A stretch of DNA of 64,000 bases. It comes from CBDAKK01 sp965216965. Lineage in GTDB: Bacteria > Spirochaetota > Spirochaetia > WTKD01 > G963693115. Numbering within the stretch: position 1 is the stretch's first letter; every line of letters begins with the position of its first letter. Shown in pieces: positions 34,671 through 44,246 of this stretch. The notes beneath the pieces are model-generated. The model saw only the letters and a list, made by a program, of their open reading frames with translations. It ran no database searches and was not told the origin of the DNA. Location of the stretch: the NCBI GenBank assembly GCA_965216965.1, contig CBDCGX010000050.1:79865-143864 (forward strand), written 5' to 3'. Made by a program: the position numbers and the translations under genes.

Positions 34671-35444
34671 TTACTTAGAAAAGTGGAGCATGCTGTAAAT
34701 ATTAATCTGAAAGAGATTAGGAACTTCAGTAAATGCTCCCTTCTCTTTCCCAAAATAATAGCAAAACCTATACCTACATCTGCGATCTTAGAAATTCATT
34801 CTATATCACATTCCATAAAAATGTTGTATCAAATGGACTATATGTTAAAGAAGTCGACATATCCATTCGTTCCTTCCATATTTCATCAAAAATATTTTCT
34901 TTCTTAAAAGGAATCTGTGCTCCATATTTTCTTATAAGAGGATCTGATGGATTTGCAATAACAGCAACCGAATTATTATCAAGTACTTTTCCAATTTTAA
35001 AAACAATTTATTTTTTTCCAAAAAAGCCATACCCATAAAAGCAGAAAAAACCTCATTTCTGATATGTGTTTTAGTCACTCGTAACCCATCATCTTTTTTA
35101 TCTATTTCAAGAGAAAGGAACACCCTGTTATCAAGATCAAATAAGAATACCTTTTCTGTATAAGATATAGCCGAATACAGAAAAATCATAGCCTGAAGAA
35201 AAGTAACGGGAAAAATATTTGCATTTAGAATGGCATCTTCTCGCAAGAAAGAACTATCAAACCGTTCTGTTATTGCAAAAGAAAGGTCAAATGATGTTTT
35301 TTTCTTCCCAGGTGGCTTTATATCTGAAACAACATTGCTTTCTGTACTTTTTTCACCATCAGAAATAGTGGGCGACGGATCTTGATTATTTGTGTTTGTG
35401 CATATGCATTAACAATGAGAAAAAGCAATGATATATTTTATCAT
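34671..35444 (-). pseudogene. Decayed, internally deleted copy of the beta-barrel gene at 37128-38753
   Basis: On the minus strand three frames hold pieces that align with the intact barrel protein. They are a signal-like SLLFLIVNAYAQ, then FPVTFLQAMIFLYSAISY (intact copy IPVTFLQGTILLDTALYF) and DNRVFLSLE (DNRVFSQLR), then, after a frameshift, NPSDPLIRKYGA (TPSNPLVRVYGA), and a C-terminus GAFTEVPNLFQINIY (GTFTEIPSIFQYSIY). About 750 bases of the middle are missing and several frameshifts and stops are present. Together with the LolA-like gene upstream it is the relic of a two-gene duplication. Confidence 0.85.
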
Positions 35445-35466
35445 AAATATGTAATTTATTCATAAT

Positions 35467-36279
35467 TTAAAACCTCTTTACCCCTTCCTGAGTAAACATT
35501 CTACCAGAAAGCAATGTTCTTTTCATCTTATTTATTTTTATAACTGTAGATTTATTCTCGTTTGTTTCATCTACAATTACTAACTCTTTTGCTATAATTT
35601 CACTTACAAGAAGCCCAAAACTCTTAAAATACATAACTTTTAATAATCGTCCTGATGAGGTAAAAAACTCACTCTTAAGCGGTTTATAATCATTTTTACT
35701 TAGATATAAATTTATTGCATCGTATGCAACCCCAATCTCTACTTTTTTAAGAGAAATTTTATACACATTCACATCCTCCAATACAACTTCTTCTAATTTA
35801 ACAGGATCATACAATTCTGAAAAGTTAGTCGATGCAACATCAGAATATGCCACTCCCCCTAATAATTGTTGTGTAGGGGATATTCTAATTGCATTTTCTG
35901 TTCCTTTTCTATAAAACCACATGCTATTTTCCTTTTGTAAAATAAATGTACCTACAGAATTTCCTGAAGTAATTTGAATAAGCGAATCCCTTGAAAACCC
36001 CTTCTCGTTCCTCTTCTTGTAAAAACGAACATATGTAATTATGTCAACTAAATCAACTTCTTTATCATCAACAAAACGCGTTATAGTGGAATATAGTACA
36101 AAATCTTTATAATTCTCCCCTCTATATTTGTCAGCCTTTCTTATATAATCTTTTGCTCTGTCAAAATCATCGTCACTTATCCCGTCGCTTAGAACTTTTC
36201 GACTATAAGCATTTACATCTTGTATATGAAAAGGAAAGAATATAAAAATACTTAATAATGTGAATATTATTTTTCTCAC
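35467..36279 (-). CDS. LolA-like outer membrane lipoprotein-sorting family protein (copy 2)
   Basis: The 270-residue protein has an N-terminal signal (FTLLSIFIFFPFHIQDVNA). A domain like the outer-membrane lipoprotein-sorting (LolA/MucB-type) proteins follows, with NSMWFYRKGTENAIRISP, the characteristic WxYxP-like edge, and PLKSEFFTSSGRLLKVMYF. It is close to the paralog at 38766-39575 over its whole length. Proteins of this family bind lipid or acylated proteins in a hydrophobic cup in the periplasm. The start is GTG 36279 with AAGGA upstream. It precedes the decayed barrel copy. Confidence 0.8.
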   Translation of the reverse strand: MRKIIFTLLSIFIFFPFHIQDVNAYSRKVLSDGISDDDFDRAKDYIRKADKYRGENYKDFVLYSTITRFVDDKEVDLVDIITYVRFYKKRNEKGFSRDSLIQITSGNSVGTFILQKENSMWFYRKGTENAIRISPTQQLLGGVAYSDVASTNFSELYDPVKLEEVVLEDVNVYKISLKKVEIGVAYDAINLYLSKNDYKPLKSEFFTSSGRLLKVMYFKSFGLLVSEIIAKELVIVDETNENKSTVIKINKMKRTLLSGRMFTQEGVKRF

Positions 36280-36415
36280 AACAAAACATTCCTTTGTAAC
36301 ATAATATTAATTATAACAAAAACCACAAATAATCTACATATCTATTTTCTACTAAATGTATAATCTTTTAAGCATTATTTTCTAACAAAACAACACCTAC
36401 AACAATTAAGTCGCT

Positions 36416-37081
36416 CTATAACTGAAGTTTCTCTATTATTTTCTCTATTTTTTCTTTTTGAGTAAGCTCTTTTACCACGCTTCTTCCCGACATAGCAACT
36501 CCTAAAATCTCAGTCTTTGTAACTACATCAATAGAATCTAAGTCTGTAGTTCTGACCCAGTCATATACAAAATTGATATCAACATTTATATCTTTTTTTC
36601 TTTGAAAAATACCAGGCAAATTTATATAGTTTATAAACCGATACATTCTTATGATTACATCATCAGGGTATTTTCCTACTAATTCAGTAAAAATATCTGT
36701 TCCCTCCTGAATATATTTAACAGCAGCAATAACTCTCCGATCTCTATTAGATACAGATGCAAGCTGGAATTTTATTTGAGCAAGCGTAAGACGCATATAC
36801 TTATCATCTCGTTGTGCAAGATATTCCTCCGCCTTCTCTTTTATGTCTTCTAATAATTTCTTGTTTTTTCCTTTTTGAATATTTCGCTGCTGAGATAATG
36901 TGCTATTAACATATTCACGTATTAAACCTAAATCTTCAGGGGTTTTCTCTAGTTGTTTCTGAAGTTCCTTTATTTCTAATGATACTTTTCCTTTTTCTTT
37001 TTGACACGCCACAAAAAAAACTACTACAGCAATAAATATAAAAAATATTCTAACCTTCTTCCATATAAGATTGTTTGTCAT
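36416..37081 (-). CDS. Helical lipoprotein, possibly TPR-like
   Basis: The 221-residue protein has a lipoprotein signal ending VVFFVAC (Cys about 26). The mature part is charged and helical (ELQKQLEKTPEDLGLIREYV), with spacing reminiscent of tetratricopeptide helices. An AVKYIQEGTDIFTELVGKYP segment recalls the TPR periodicity of outer-membrane assembly lipoproteins. I start at ATG 37081 because GGAGG lies 8 bases upstream. It sits between the intact barrel gene and the second LolA-like gene. Specific family not recognised. Confidence 0.72.
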   Translation of the reverse strand: MTNNLIWKKVRIFFIFIAVVVFFVACQKEKGKVSLEIKELQKQLEKTPEDLGLIREYVNSTLSQQRNIQKGKNKKLLEDIKEKAEEYLAQRDDKYMRLTLAQIKFQLASVSNRDRRVIAAVKYIQEGTDIFTELVGKYPDDVIIRMYRFINYINLPGIFQRKKDINVDINFVYDWVRTTDLDSIDVVTKTEILGVAMSGRSVVKELTQKEKIEKIIEKLQL

Positions 37082-37127
37082 ATAAAACACCTCCTTCTAT
37101 GTTTACACTAATTCTTATTATACATCC

Positions 37128-38753
37128 TTACTTATAAAAATGTACTGTTGTATAAATACTATATTGAAATATACTAGGAATCTCGGTAAATGTTCCCCTT
37201 GACCTTCCAAAATAATATGTAAAACCCATTCCTACATCCAAAAAATTTGAAAGCCATTCTACCTCCGTATTCCATGCAAAGGTCGTGTCAAACGGGCTAT
37301 ATATTAAAGAAATTAATATATCTATTCGTTCTTTCCATACTTTGCTGAAAACATTCTCTTTCTTAAAACGTAAAAATAAATACAGAGGTCTTACTTTAAG
37401 TGGATTATAATTACTTACTATAGCACCAAGCAGTCCTTTATACGCACCCGATAGATCACGAATAGATGACAATGCATATTGGTTTAATGTAGTATAAGCA
37501 CCTACTATTTCCCTTACTCCAGAAAGATAACTATCCCATTCATTGTCTAATAAACCATGTCCATTATAATAAATTTCAAAAAGAAGAGAAAACAATGCCT
37601 CTCCGTCTTTAACTGGTGTTGTTGTCAATCCGAGAACACCTTCAAAGTACACTCCATTAGGATCTTTTCTCTCTAAAATATAATTAGAAATAGAAGGGAT
37701 ATTATTAGATAATGATAACATTAGAGTACTCCCCTCCTTTGTAAGTACAGGTAATTTGTTTTCAAACGTTACAGAACTGTCAAAATGAAACGTTATATAT
37801 TCTCCTACATTTGCCGAAAGTGCTACGCCAACAAAAGGATTATTATCATAAAAGAATGTAATTGTAGGGGTAACTTGAGAAAAATACGTAAGTGTAAATG
37901 AAGTGAGAAAAGAATGATATGGCCGATCAAATTCTTTAATATTTAATTCTAGTTTTGGAAGGTAGGCTTGTCGTAATACAAACCATGGCAAGGCAAGCTC
38001 AAAATCCACCATCCAACTCCCCACTTTATTTCGTGTTCTACTTCCTCTAAGAAAAACACTTCCGCTTCCAATTTCTTGATAAGAAGATGCAGTAGAGATA
38101 TTTTGAATAGAAATTGTAGGGAATATTTTATCTCGAGCCCAAGGCAATCGAGCTCCGTATACTCTTACAAGAGGGTTTGACGGAGTTGCAATAAAAGAAA
38201 CCGAAGTATTATTAAGTAATTTTCCTATCTTAAAAGTAATCTGTTTTTCCCAAAAAGATAATCCTAAAGCAGTAGAGAAAAGCTCATTTCTTACATATGT
38301 GAGTAGATCCATTGACTCAATTTTCTCTCCATTCCCTCTTAATTGGGAAAATACCCTATTATCAATATTAAAAAAGAATGGGCCTCCCGTAAAATATAAC
38401 GCTGTATCTAACAATATCGTTCCTTGTAGGAAGGTAACTGGAATAATAAAAGAATTAATAATAAAATTATTCTGCGTAACAATACTGTCATTTTGCGATG
38501 TCAACGAAAAGGAAAAATTAAACGACGGCTTGGGATGATATAATGGTGCTTGTGAAGTATCCTCTCTGTTTTTTTCATTATCAGCAGTCTTCTTAGCAGA
38601 GGTGTCAACTGTAGGCTCATCAACACTACCAGAAATAGTGGATGGGCTTGTATCTAAGAATAATGTATCTGGATTATCCGCTTGAGAATATACATTTTTA
38701 GCAAGATATATGCTCCCAGCAAAAAACAGTACTATGTATAAAATATACCTCAA
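37128..38753 (-). CDS. Predicted outer-membrane beta-barrel protein linked to the Lol-like ABC cluster
   Basis: The 541-residue protein has a signal peptide (YILYIVLFFAGSIYLAKNVYS). A low-complexity Asp/Thr/Pro linker (about 28-75) follows, then a long series of amphipathic beta strands such as PFVGVALSANVGEYITFHF and GMGFTYYFGRSRGTF. It ends in aromatic-rich YTTVHFYK. It probably forms an outer-membrane barrel. It begins with TTG 38753, 12 bases after the LolA-like stop, and they are surely cotranscribed. A decayed copy lies at 34671-35444. The protein family is not recognised. Confidence 0.78.
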   Translation of the reverse strand: MRYILYIVLFFAGSIYLAKNVYSQADNPDTLFLDTSPSTISGSVDEPTVDTSAKKTADNEKNREDTSQAPLYHPKPSFNFSFSLTSQNDSIVTQNNFIINSFIIPVTFLQGTILLDTALYFTGGPFFFNIDNRVFSQLRGNGEKIESMDLLTYVRNELFSTALGLSFWEKQITFKIGKLLNNTSVSFIATPSNPLVRVYGARLPWARDKIFPTISIQNISTASSYQEIGSGSVFLRGSRTRNKVGSWMVDFELALPWFVLRQAYLPKLELNIKEFDRPYHSFLTSFTLTYFSQVTPTITFFYDNNPFVGVALSANVGEYITFHFDSSVTFENKLPVLTKEGSTLMLSLSNNIPSISNYILERKDPNGVYFEGVLGLTTTPVKDGEALFSLLFEIYYNGHGLLDNEWDSYLSGVREIVGAYTTLNQYALSSIRDLSGAYKGLLGAIVSNYNPLKVRPLYLFLRFKKENVFSKVWKERIDILISLIYSPFDTTFAWNTEVEWLSNFLDVGMGFTYYFGRSRGTFTEIPSIFQYSIYTTVHFYK

Positions 38754-38765
38754 TGTCCTTATACC

Positions 38766-39575
38766 CTAGAATTTTCTCATTCCTTCTTGAGTAAACATTG
38801 CACTCGGAAATGAAGTTCTTTCTATTTTATTCGTCTTTATAATAGTGACTTCCTTTTTCTTTATTGCGTCTACAATAACTAATTCTCTCGCTATAGTTCC
38901 ACTTAAAAAAGGACGAAACTTTCTAAAATACATTATTTTTAATAACCGCCCCGATGGAGTAAAAAATTCACTCTTAAGCGGTCTATAATCATCCTGTCTC
39001 AAGTATAAATTGATGGTATCATATGCAACACCAATTTCTACTTTTTTAAGAATAATTTTATACGTATCTATATCTCCTAAAGCAACTTTTTCTAATTTAA
39101 TAGGATCATAGAATTTTGAGAAATTGGTTGACGAAACATCAGAATACGATGAACTCCCTAATAATCGCTGTGCGGGAGATATTCTAATTACATTTGCTGA
39201 CCCCTTTTTATAAAACCACATATTGCTCCCTTTTTGCAAAACAAGAGTACCCGCAGATTTACCCGTAGTCATTTGAACTAGCGAATCTCTTGAGTATTCT
39301 TGTTCATTCTTTCTTTTATAAAAATGTATATATACAGTTGCATCAAGTGAGTTTATTATTTTTTTATCAACAAGGCTCGTTATAGTTAAATAAAGTATAA
39401 AATCCCTATAATTCTCTCCCCTATATTTATCGGCTTTCTTTAGGTAGTCTCTTGCTTTGTCAAAATCATCATCACTTATTTCATCACTTGCAACTCTCCT
39501 ATCATAAGCACTCGCATCTACTATAGAAAGAAAAAATATAGTGATACCCATCACTATATATAGTACGTTTCTCAT
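38766..39575 (-). CDS. LolA-like outer membrane lipoprotein-sorting family protein (copy 1)
   Basis: The 269-residue exported protein has a signal ending SIVDASA. The mature part is LolA-like in pattern (GTLVLQKGSNMWFYKKG, then PLKSEFFTPSGRLLKIMYF). About two thirds of residues match the paralog at 35467-36279. A cup-shaped carrier would shuttle lipid or lipoprotein from the ABC machine to the barrel. The ribosome binding site AGGAGG precedes ATG 39575. It follows the permease gene by 31 bases and precedes the barrel gene. Confidence 0.85.
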   Translation of the reverse strand: MRNVLYIVMGITIFFLSIVDASAYDRRVASDEISDDDFDKARDYLKKADKYRGENYRDFILYLTITSLVDKKIINSLDATVYIHFYKRKNEQEYSRDSLVQMTTGKSAGTLVLQKGSNMWFYKKGSANVIRISPAQRLLGSSSYSDVSSTNFSKFYDPIKLEKVALGDIDTYKIILKKVEIGVAYDTINLYLRQDDYRPLKSEFFTPSGRLLKIMYFRKFRPFLSGTIARELVIVDAIKKKEVTIIKTNKIERTSFPSAMFTQEGMRKF

Positions 39576-39606
39576 AATTAAATATTCCTCCTATTGTTTT
39601 TAGTAA

Positions 39607-40953
39607 TTATACAAACCGCAAACAATCTATTATTTTCTGCCTTGCTGCCCATAACGAAGGAAACAAAGTCGATACAAAAGATATCCCAATAGCTGAGAGG
39701 GAACTTACTACAAATAATTTCATCCCTTCAAAGTTAATATAAGGAATAAGGTTCAATGGATATCCAGTTGATCCTCCCGGAGGAGGTGACATTTCTACCT
39801 TTAGCAACGCTACAATATATCCTATTAAGAATGATATTATTATCCCCAATATTACTCCTAAAAGACCAAGAATAGTTCCTTCAATGAGTACCATGCCCAC
39901 AAGAGATCTCCTCTTCATCCCTATAGCTCTCAACGTTCCAAACTCACCAAATCGTTCAAAAACACTCATAGACATAGTGTTAAGTATTAAAAACAATATG
40001 AGTATAAAGAACATTGTACTTATAACCACAAATATACCACTAAACAAATCTACCACTTGTTTATAAAAGTCTTGTAGATCGTACCAATTAAATAATTCAA
40101 GCCCCCATTCTGGATGCTGTGAAAGAACAGTCCTCATTATAGCTTCTGCTTTTTCTGTGTTTTCTGTAGCATTGAGCAAAATAATTATCTTGTTTACGCC
40201 TTGTGTAAAAAGAAGCTCTTGGGCAAATTGTATATCTGTTTTTATTATTACATCACCATAATCTTTTGAAAAAGGCCTAACAATTCCTCGAATAGTTGCA
40301 TCAAGTACATTAATTCCACCATCTCTCATAGTTGTAAGTATAGTAGTAACATTTCCCGTTGAAATAGAAAGCTGCTTTGCAAGACCTGAACCTATCACTA
40401 TTTCGTACGGTTTTTTTTCACTAAGAGATCTCCCCTCTTCATATAAATCTGAAACTGCAAACAACTTATCTTTTTCTGATTCTACCGCAGTTGCTATAAA
40501 ATTAAGCGTTTTATCTCCATTAGATATAAGACCGCTAAACTGACTTTGTACTGTCATAAGACTCACGTGTTGCATTAGCTCTTCGTTGCTACGCAAGCTC
40601 TCAATTATTTCTTTACTATTATCTATAAGATACTCAGTAGGGATAGCGCTTCCCTTTTCATAATATCCTTTTTTCATATATTGAAGATGTCCTGTTCTAC
40701 TATAAATACTTGTTTCTCTTAATCCAACAAACATATTTAAAAAATATGTGCCCACTACAATAGTTCCCGAGACTGCTCCGATTATAGCAATAACAGTAAT
40801 AATACTCCGTCGTTTATTCCTAAATACGTTTCTTATTGCAAGTTTCACCTTTGACACGTCTTTAATAATCATTATGAGTAAAAACACCAATACCCCTAGC
40901 CCAATTACCGACATAAACCATTGTACTTTTATATAATCAAGACCTAACTTCAT
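39607..40953 (-). CDS. MacB/LolC-E-type ABC transporter permease
   Basis: The 448-residue membrane protein has the FtsX/MacB layout: a first helix, a second helix after the cytoplasmic FRNKRRSIITVIAII motif (about 40-60), a large periplasmic domain (about 70-300), and three C-terminal helices with FGEFGTLRAIGMKRRSLVGM (about 340-360), the mechanotransmission-type signature. Such permeases do not carry substrate through a channel but move lipoproteins or periplasmic substrates from the inner membrane. An extra N-terminal helix precedes the standard start. Its ATG is one base after the ATPase stop. Confidence 0.9.
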   Translation of the reverse strand: MKLGLDYIKVQWFMSVIGLGVLVFLLIMIIKDVSKVKLAIRNVFRNKRRSIITVIAIIGAVSGTIVVGTYFLNMFVGLRETSIYSRTGHLQYMKKGYYEKGSAIPTEYLIDNSKEIIESLRSNEELMQHVSLMTVQSQFSGLISNGDKTLNFIATAVESEKDKLFAVSDLYEEGRSLSEKKPYEIVIGSGLAKQLSISTGNVTTILTTMRDGGINVLDATIRGIVRPFSKDYGDVIIKTDIQFAQELLFTQGVNKIIILLNATENTEKAEAIMRTVLSQHPEWGLELFNWYDLQDFYKQVVDLFSGIFVVISTMFFILILFLILNTMSMSVFERFGEFGTLRAIGMKRRSLVGMVLIEGTILGLLGVILGIIISFLIGYIVALLKVEMSPPPGGSTGYPLNLIPYINFEGMKLFVVSSLSAIGISFVSTLFPSLWAARQKIIDCLRFV

Positions 40954-40954
40954 T

Positions 40955-41647
40955 CTATTCTCTATTATTTCCTTGTTTTTCTATATCAATAATACGTCCA
41001 TCTTCCATCTTATATATCTCATCAACATAATCAAAAAACCGTGGATCATGTGTTGCAAATATAAATGTAGTATGGAATTCTTTCTGTAAAGATTTCATAA
41101 TATCCATTATTCTATAACTTGTTTTTGTGTCAAGATTCGCAGTAGGTTCATCGGCAATAACAATAATAGGGCGTATAACTAAAGCTCGTGCAATAGCCAC
41201 CCTTTGCCTTTGGCCACCAGATAATTCATTGGGCTTATGTTTCATCCATTTTAAAAGCCCCACATATTCTATCATTTGCAATGCTCGTTCTTTTATTTCT
41301 TTTTGTGGAATTCTAGCAAGGGTTAATGGATATGCTACATTCTCCAATATATTAAGCACAGGTATAAGATTAAAACTCTGAAATATAAATCCTATACTTT
41401 TTCCTCTAAACTCAGTGAGATCATTATCTCTCATTTTCTTTATGTCCTTATCTTTGATAAAGACTTCACCCTTAGTAGGAATATCTATACATCCAATAAT
41501 ATTAAGAAGCGTTGTTTTTCCACATCCTGAAGGACCTACAAAACTAGAAAACCTCCCTTCTTTCAACTCTATATTAACACCCTGCAATGCTTGTACTTGA
41601 ACCTTTCCGAGCTCATATGTTCTGCATACATTCTTCAGCATAACCAT
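40955..41647 (-). CDS. LolD/MacB-type ABC ATPase
   Basis: The 230-residue ATPase has Walker A GPSGCGKTT, Q-loop FQSFNLIPVLN, signature LSGGQRQRVAIARAL, Walker B IVIADEPTANLD and H-loop ATHDPRF. The NLIP..N motif and ADEPTANLD are typical of the LolD/MacB/FtsE group. It would drive the permease encoded directly downstream (one-base gap). GGAGG precedes ATG 41647. It follows the TPR-like gene by three bases. Confidence 0.93.
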   Translation of the reverse strand: MVMLKNVCRTYELGKVQVQALQGVNIELKEGRFSSFVGPSGCGKTTLLNIIGCIDIPTKGEVFIKDKDIKKMRDNDLTEFRGKSIGFIFQSFNLIPVLNILENVAYPLTLARIPQKEIKERALQMIEYVGLLKWMKHKPNELSGGQRQRVAIARALVIRPIIVIADEPTANLDTKTSYRIMDIMKSLQKEFHTTFIFATHDPRFFDYVDEIYKMEDGRIIDIEKQGNNRE

Positions 41648-41650
41648 ATA

Positions 41651-42434
41651 CTACTGTCCTCCAAGTAATTCCTTTTTTATCGTAATACGTTCTTTCATTT
41701 GAGAAGTATACGCTGCCTTTAAAGCAACATTCAAACTTCTTTGTGCTGCAGAGATTTTTCCTCTTGCAATATAATAAGTTGAATATGATATGTATACTGA
41801 TGCAATTAAATCGCCATATTGTTTTGTTAATTTTGCCTTCTTAAAATAGTACAATGCCGTACGTAAGTTTTTTTTCCCTTCTTCTGTAATTTCTAAAAAC
41901 TCAGGTGCACTAGCTAAAACAGTTCCCCTTAAAAAAACAATATACCCAATACCTAAATAATTTTCTTTCTCATTCCTTGAAAGTTCTTGTATTGCATCAT
42001 CCATTTTTGCAATCCCATTGGTAAGTAGCTTTATCTTTTTTGATGGCATTGGCTTTGATATAGCCCCACCCCAATTTGCTTCTGCAACTCCTATCCAAGC
42101 AAGAACAATGGGATTCCTAAGTGTTTCAACATTTTGATATATCTCATCAAAATACTCCAATGCTTGTTGGGCTTTTTTCCCCCCCCCCTACCTCTTGTGC
42201 CTCTCTAAACAACAATATGGCTCTTTCATATTTATCCATGTCTACAAGAGGATCATCACCAAGCTCACTTAGTCTTTCTTGTCTTTCATCGCTATTCTCA
42301 CTTATATTAATACTTATAAACTGTATATATTTGTAGTTTGCATTGGGATCTTTAGCTTGTGCTCCAAAAGACAACAATACAAAAAACGTACTTATTATAA
42401 TCATACATATAATTCTATATTTTACTTTTTTCAT
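41651..42434 (-). CDS. Periplasmic TPR-like protein split by a G10 tract (possible phase variation)
   Basis: The first frame (ATG 42434, AAGAGG upstream) gives a signal peptide (MIIISTFFVLLSFGAQA) and a helical segment ending REAQEVGGG. A second frame continues with KKAQQALEYFDEIYQNVETL and TPR-like helices through LLGGQ. The frames are joined only if the poly-G run (42179-42188) has nine instead of ten G's, which gives a 260-residue protein. In an AT-rich genome a G10 tract inside a coding region is unusual and typical of slipped-strand phase variation. The gene sits just before the LolD-like ATPase. Confidence 0.78.
42179..42188 (-). repeat. G10 homopolymer tract in the TPR-like gene
   Basis: Ten G's on the coding (minus) strand, immediately followed by six A's. 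The intact frame needs nine. This is the longest G/C run I noticed in the window. Confidence 0.9.
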
Positions 42435-42446
42435 ATATACCTCTTA

Positions 42447-43953
42447 TTATTTTCTATTTACAACAGCTATTGAATACGAAATATTACTGCCATCCTTATT
42501 ACCAAGGAGCGTTCCACTTATTCCTATAGCAAGCTCCGCCGTAAGGTTAACAGGATCAAAAAAATGGAATCGTACTCCTGGACCTATAGTATGTCGAGTG
42601 TTTTCTGCTAACTGCATAATATCATTTGCTGCTGATGCAACGTCATAAAACACAAATGCTTCAAAAGCAAACACTCCAGCTCTCACAATTCCTAAACGAT
42701 ACTCAAGACTCGTAGAATACCCATAATCTCCTATACTTACTGAATCTACCAAGAGATCCTCTTGAAATTAGATCAATAAGCATTCCTTCTTTAAAATAGA
42801 ACCCTCTACGTACGTTAACCTTTGCTATATGTGGTCTATATCCGGGAACAAACGCCTGCATTACAGGAGAAGCAAATGCCCCCTTAAAAGAAAAAGCATG
42901 CTGTATTCCCCAAAAAAAACTGACCTGTGCTTGAAAATCAGCACCTATCATATCAAATAATGTATATTTTTCATATGATGTTTTTCTTGCATACCCTATG
43001 ATATAAGGAATTTTTATTTCTATGTAGTCTCTAAAAAACCCGCCTTCTTTGAAAGTAACTTCATAATCTAATATGTTTCTAAAATCAATACTACTACTAG
43101 TGGTCTGAGGTAGTGGCATTCCCGCATCAATAATTTCTTGCTCACTCTTAACTTTTTTTATACCACTATGTCCAAATATTCCTACACCAAAGCTATACTT
43201 TAGCGTTGGATGAAGATTTATGCCCGGAAGCACTTCTATTCCATATAGATATGTTTGGGCAAGAAGTCCTCCTTTTATTAAATCTAAAGAAGGGAAAATC
43301 CAATATGCCAAAAATCGAGAATAAATACTAAACCCTATTCTTGCAAAATCAGTTTTTTTACTTCTAGGAATATGAGCTAGAGATTGGAATACCAGCTCTT
43401 GTCTGTTTACTCCTGCATACGAATCAAATATTATTTTGTACTTTGGAGTTCTTATGCCAAAATAACCATACAAATACCCACCCCCAAAAGCATAGCCAAA
43501 ACTGCGTTCAAAAATAAAATATACCTTTGCTATTCTAGGTCCGCCATCATCTTGTTTTTCAACTACTATATCATATGTATTATCACTATAAAAAAATGGA
43601 GACAAAGATATTCGTATTGATGAAAACCTTATTTTCTGCTTAAGACGACCAACAGACATTATATCTCCTCTACGAAAAGATATGTACTGCATAACAGTAC
43701 TAATATCAATTTTAGATTTTGATATTTTTTTAGGAACAGGGTTGATTATAATTTCTCCTCCCGTTATGAAAATAATAGATTCTACCTGTATTTTCTCATT
43801 ATTAGGAATAGAATCCAATGATAAAGTGTCTTCCTCATCTATAGACTTAATTAAATCAAAAAATGAAGTTGTATCTTCTGTCTGAGAATATGCGGGTTCA
43901 ACTACCACAATAATGATAATTATATATATGATATACGTATAGAATATTCTCAT
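42447..43953 (-). pseudogene. Omp85/BamA-like outer-membrane protein, frameshifted near the C-terminus
   Basis: The long frame (ATG 43953) has a signal peptide, a POTRA-like segment (VESIIFITGGEIIINPVPKK and RRGDIMSVGRLKQKIRFSS), then barrel strands (FGYAFGGGYLYGYFGI, EGGFFRDYIEIKIPY). After SRGSLG the frame runs out in 14 codons. The other frame continues the barrel: VDSVSIGDYGYSTSLEYRLG, then VRAGVFAFEAFVFYDVAS and a beta C-terminus. Deleting one G in CTTGGTAG (about 42750) restores it. The family inserts or exports proteins or lipids at the outer membrane. It is the first gene of the cluster, with GGGAG upstream. Confidence 0.8.
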
Positions 43954-44067
43954 TTTATCATTAACTCCCGCTTTATTAGAAATACACAGATATTTTTTAA
44001 ATTAAAGACACCCATCATGTTTTAGATATAATCTCTTTAAGTATATATTTTTTATATAAGCACCCAT

Positions 44068-44184
44068 TTATTTTGATATTATTAAGACAAAATAACATTA
44101 ATTACAAGTTTTTTATCTTCAACCTCTTATTTTGATATTATAAGACAAAATAACATTAATTACAAGTTTTTTATCTTCAACCTC
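44068..44184. repeat. Tandem repeat, two near-identical units of 59 and 58 bp, each containing a hairpin
   Basis: Unit 1 is 44068-44126 and unit 2 is 44127-44184. They differ by one base. Each begins with TTATTTTG, which is complementary to CAAAATAA 11-12 bases later, so each unit can form an 8-bp hairpin. Function unknown. Confidence 0.85.
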
Positions 44185-44246
44185 TCGTTATTGATTATAT
44201 TCCATTACTAATTATATGTTTTCTACTTTCTATAAAAATGCTTACT

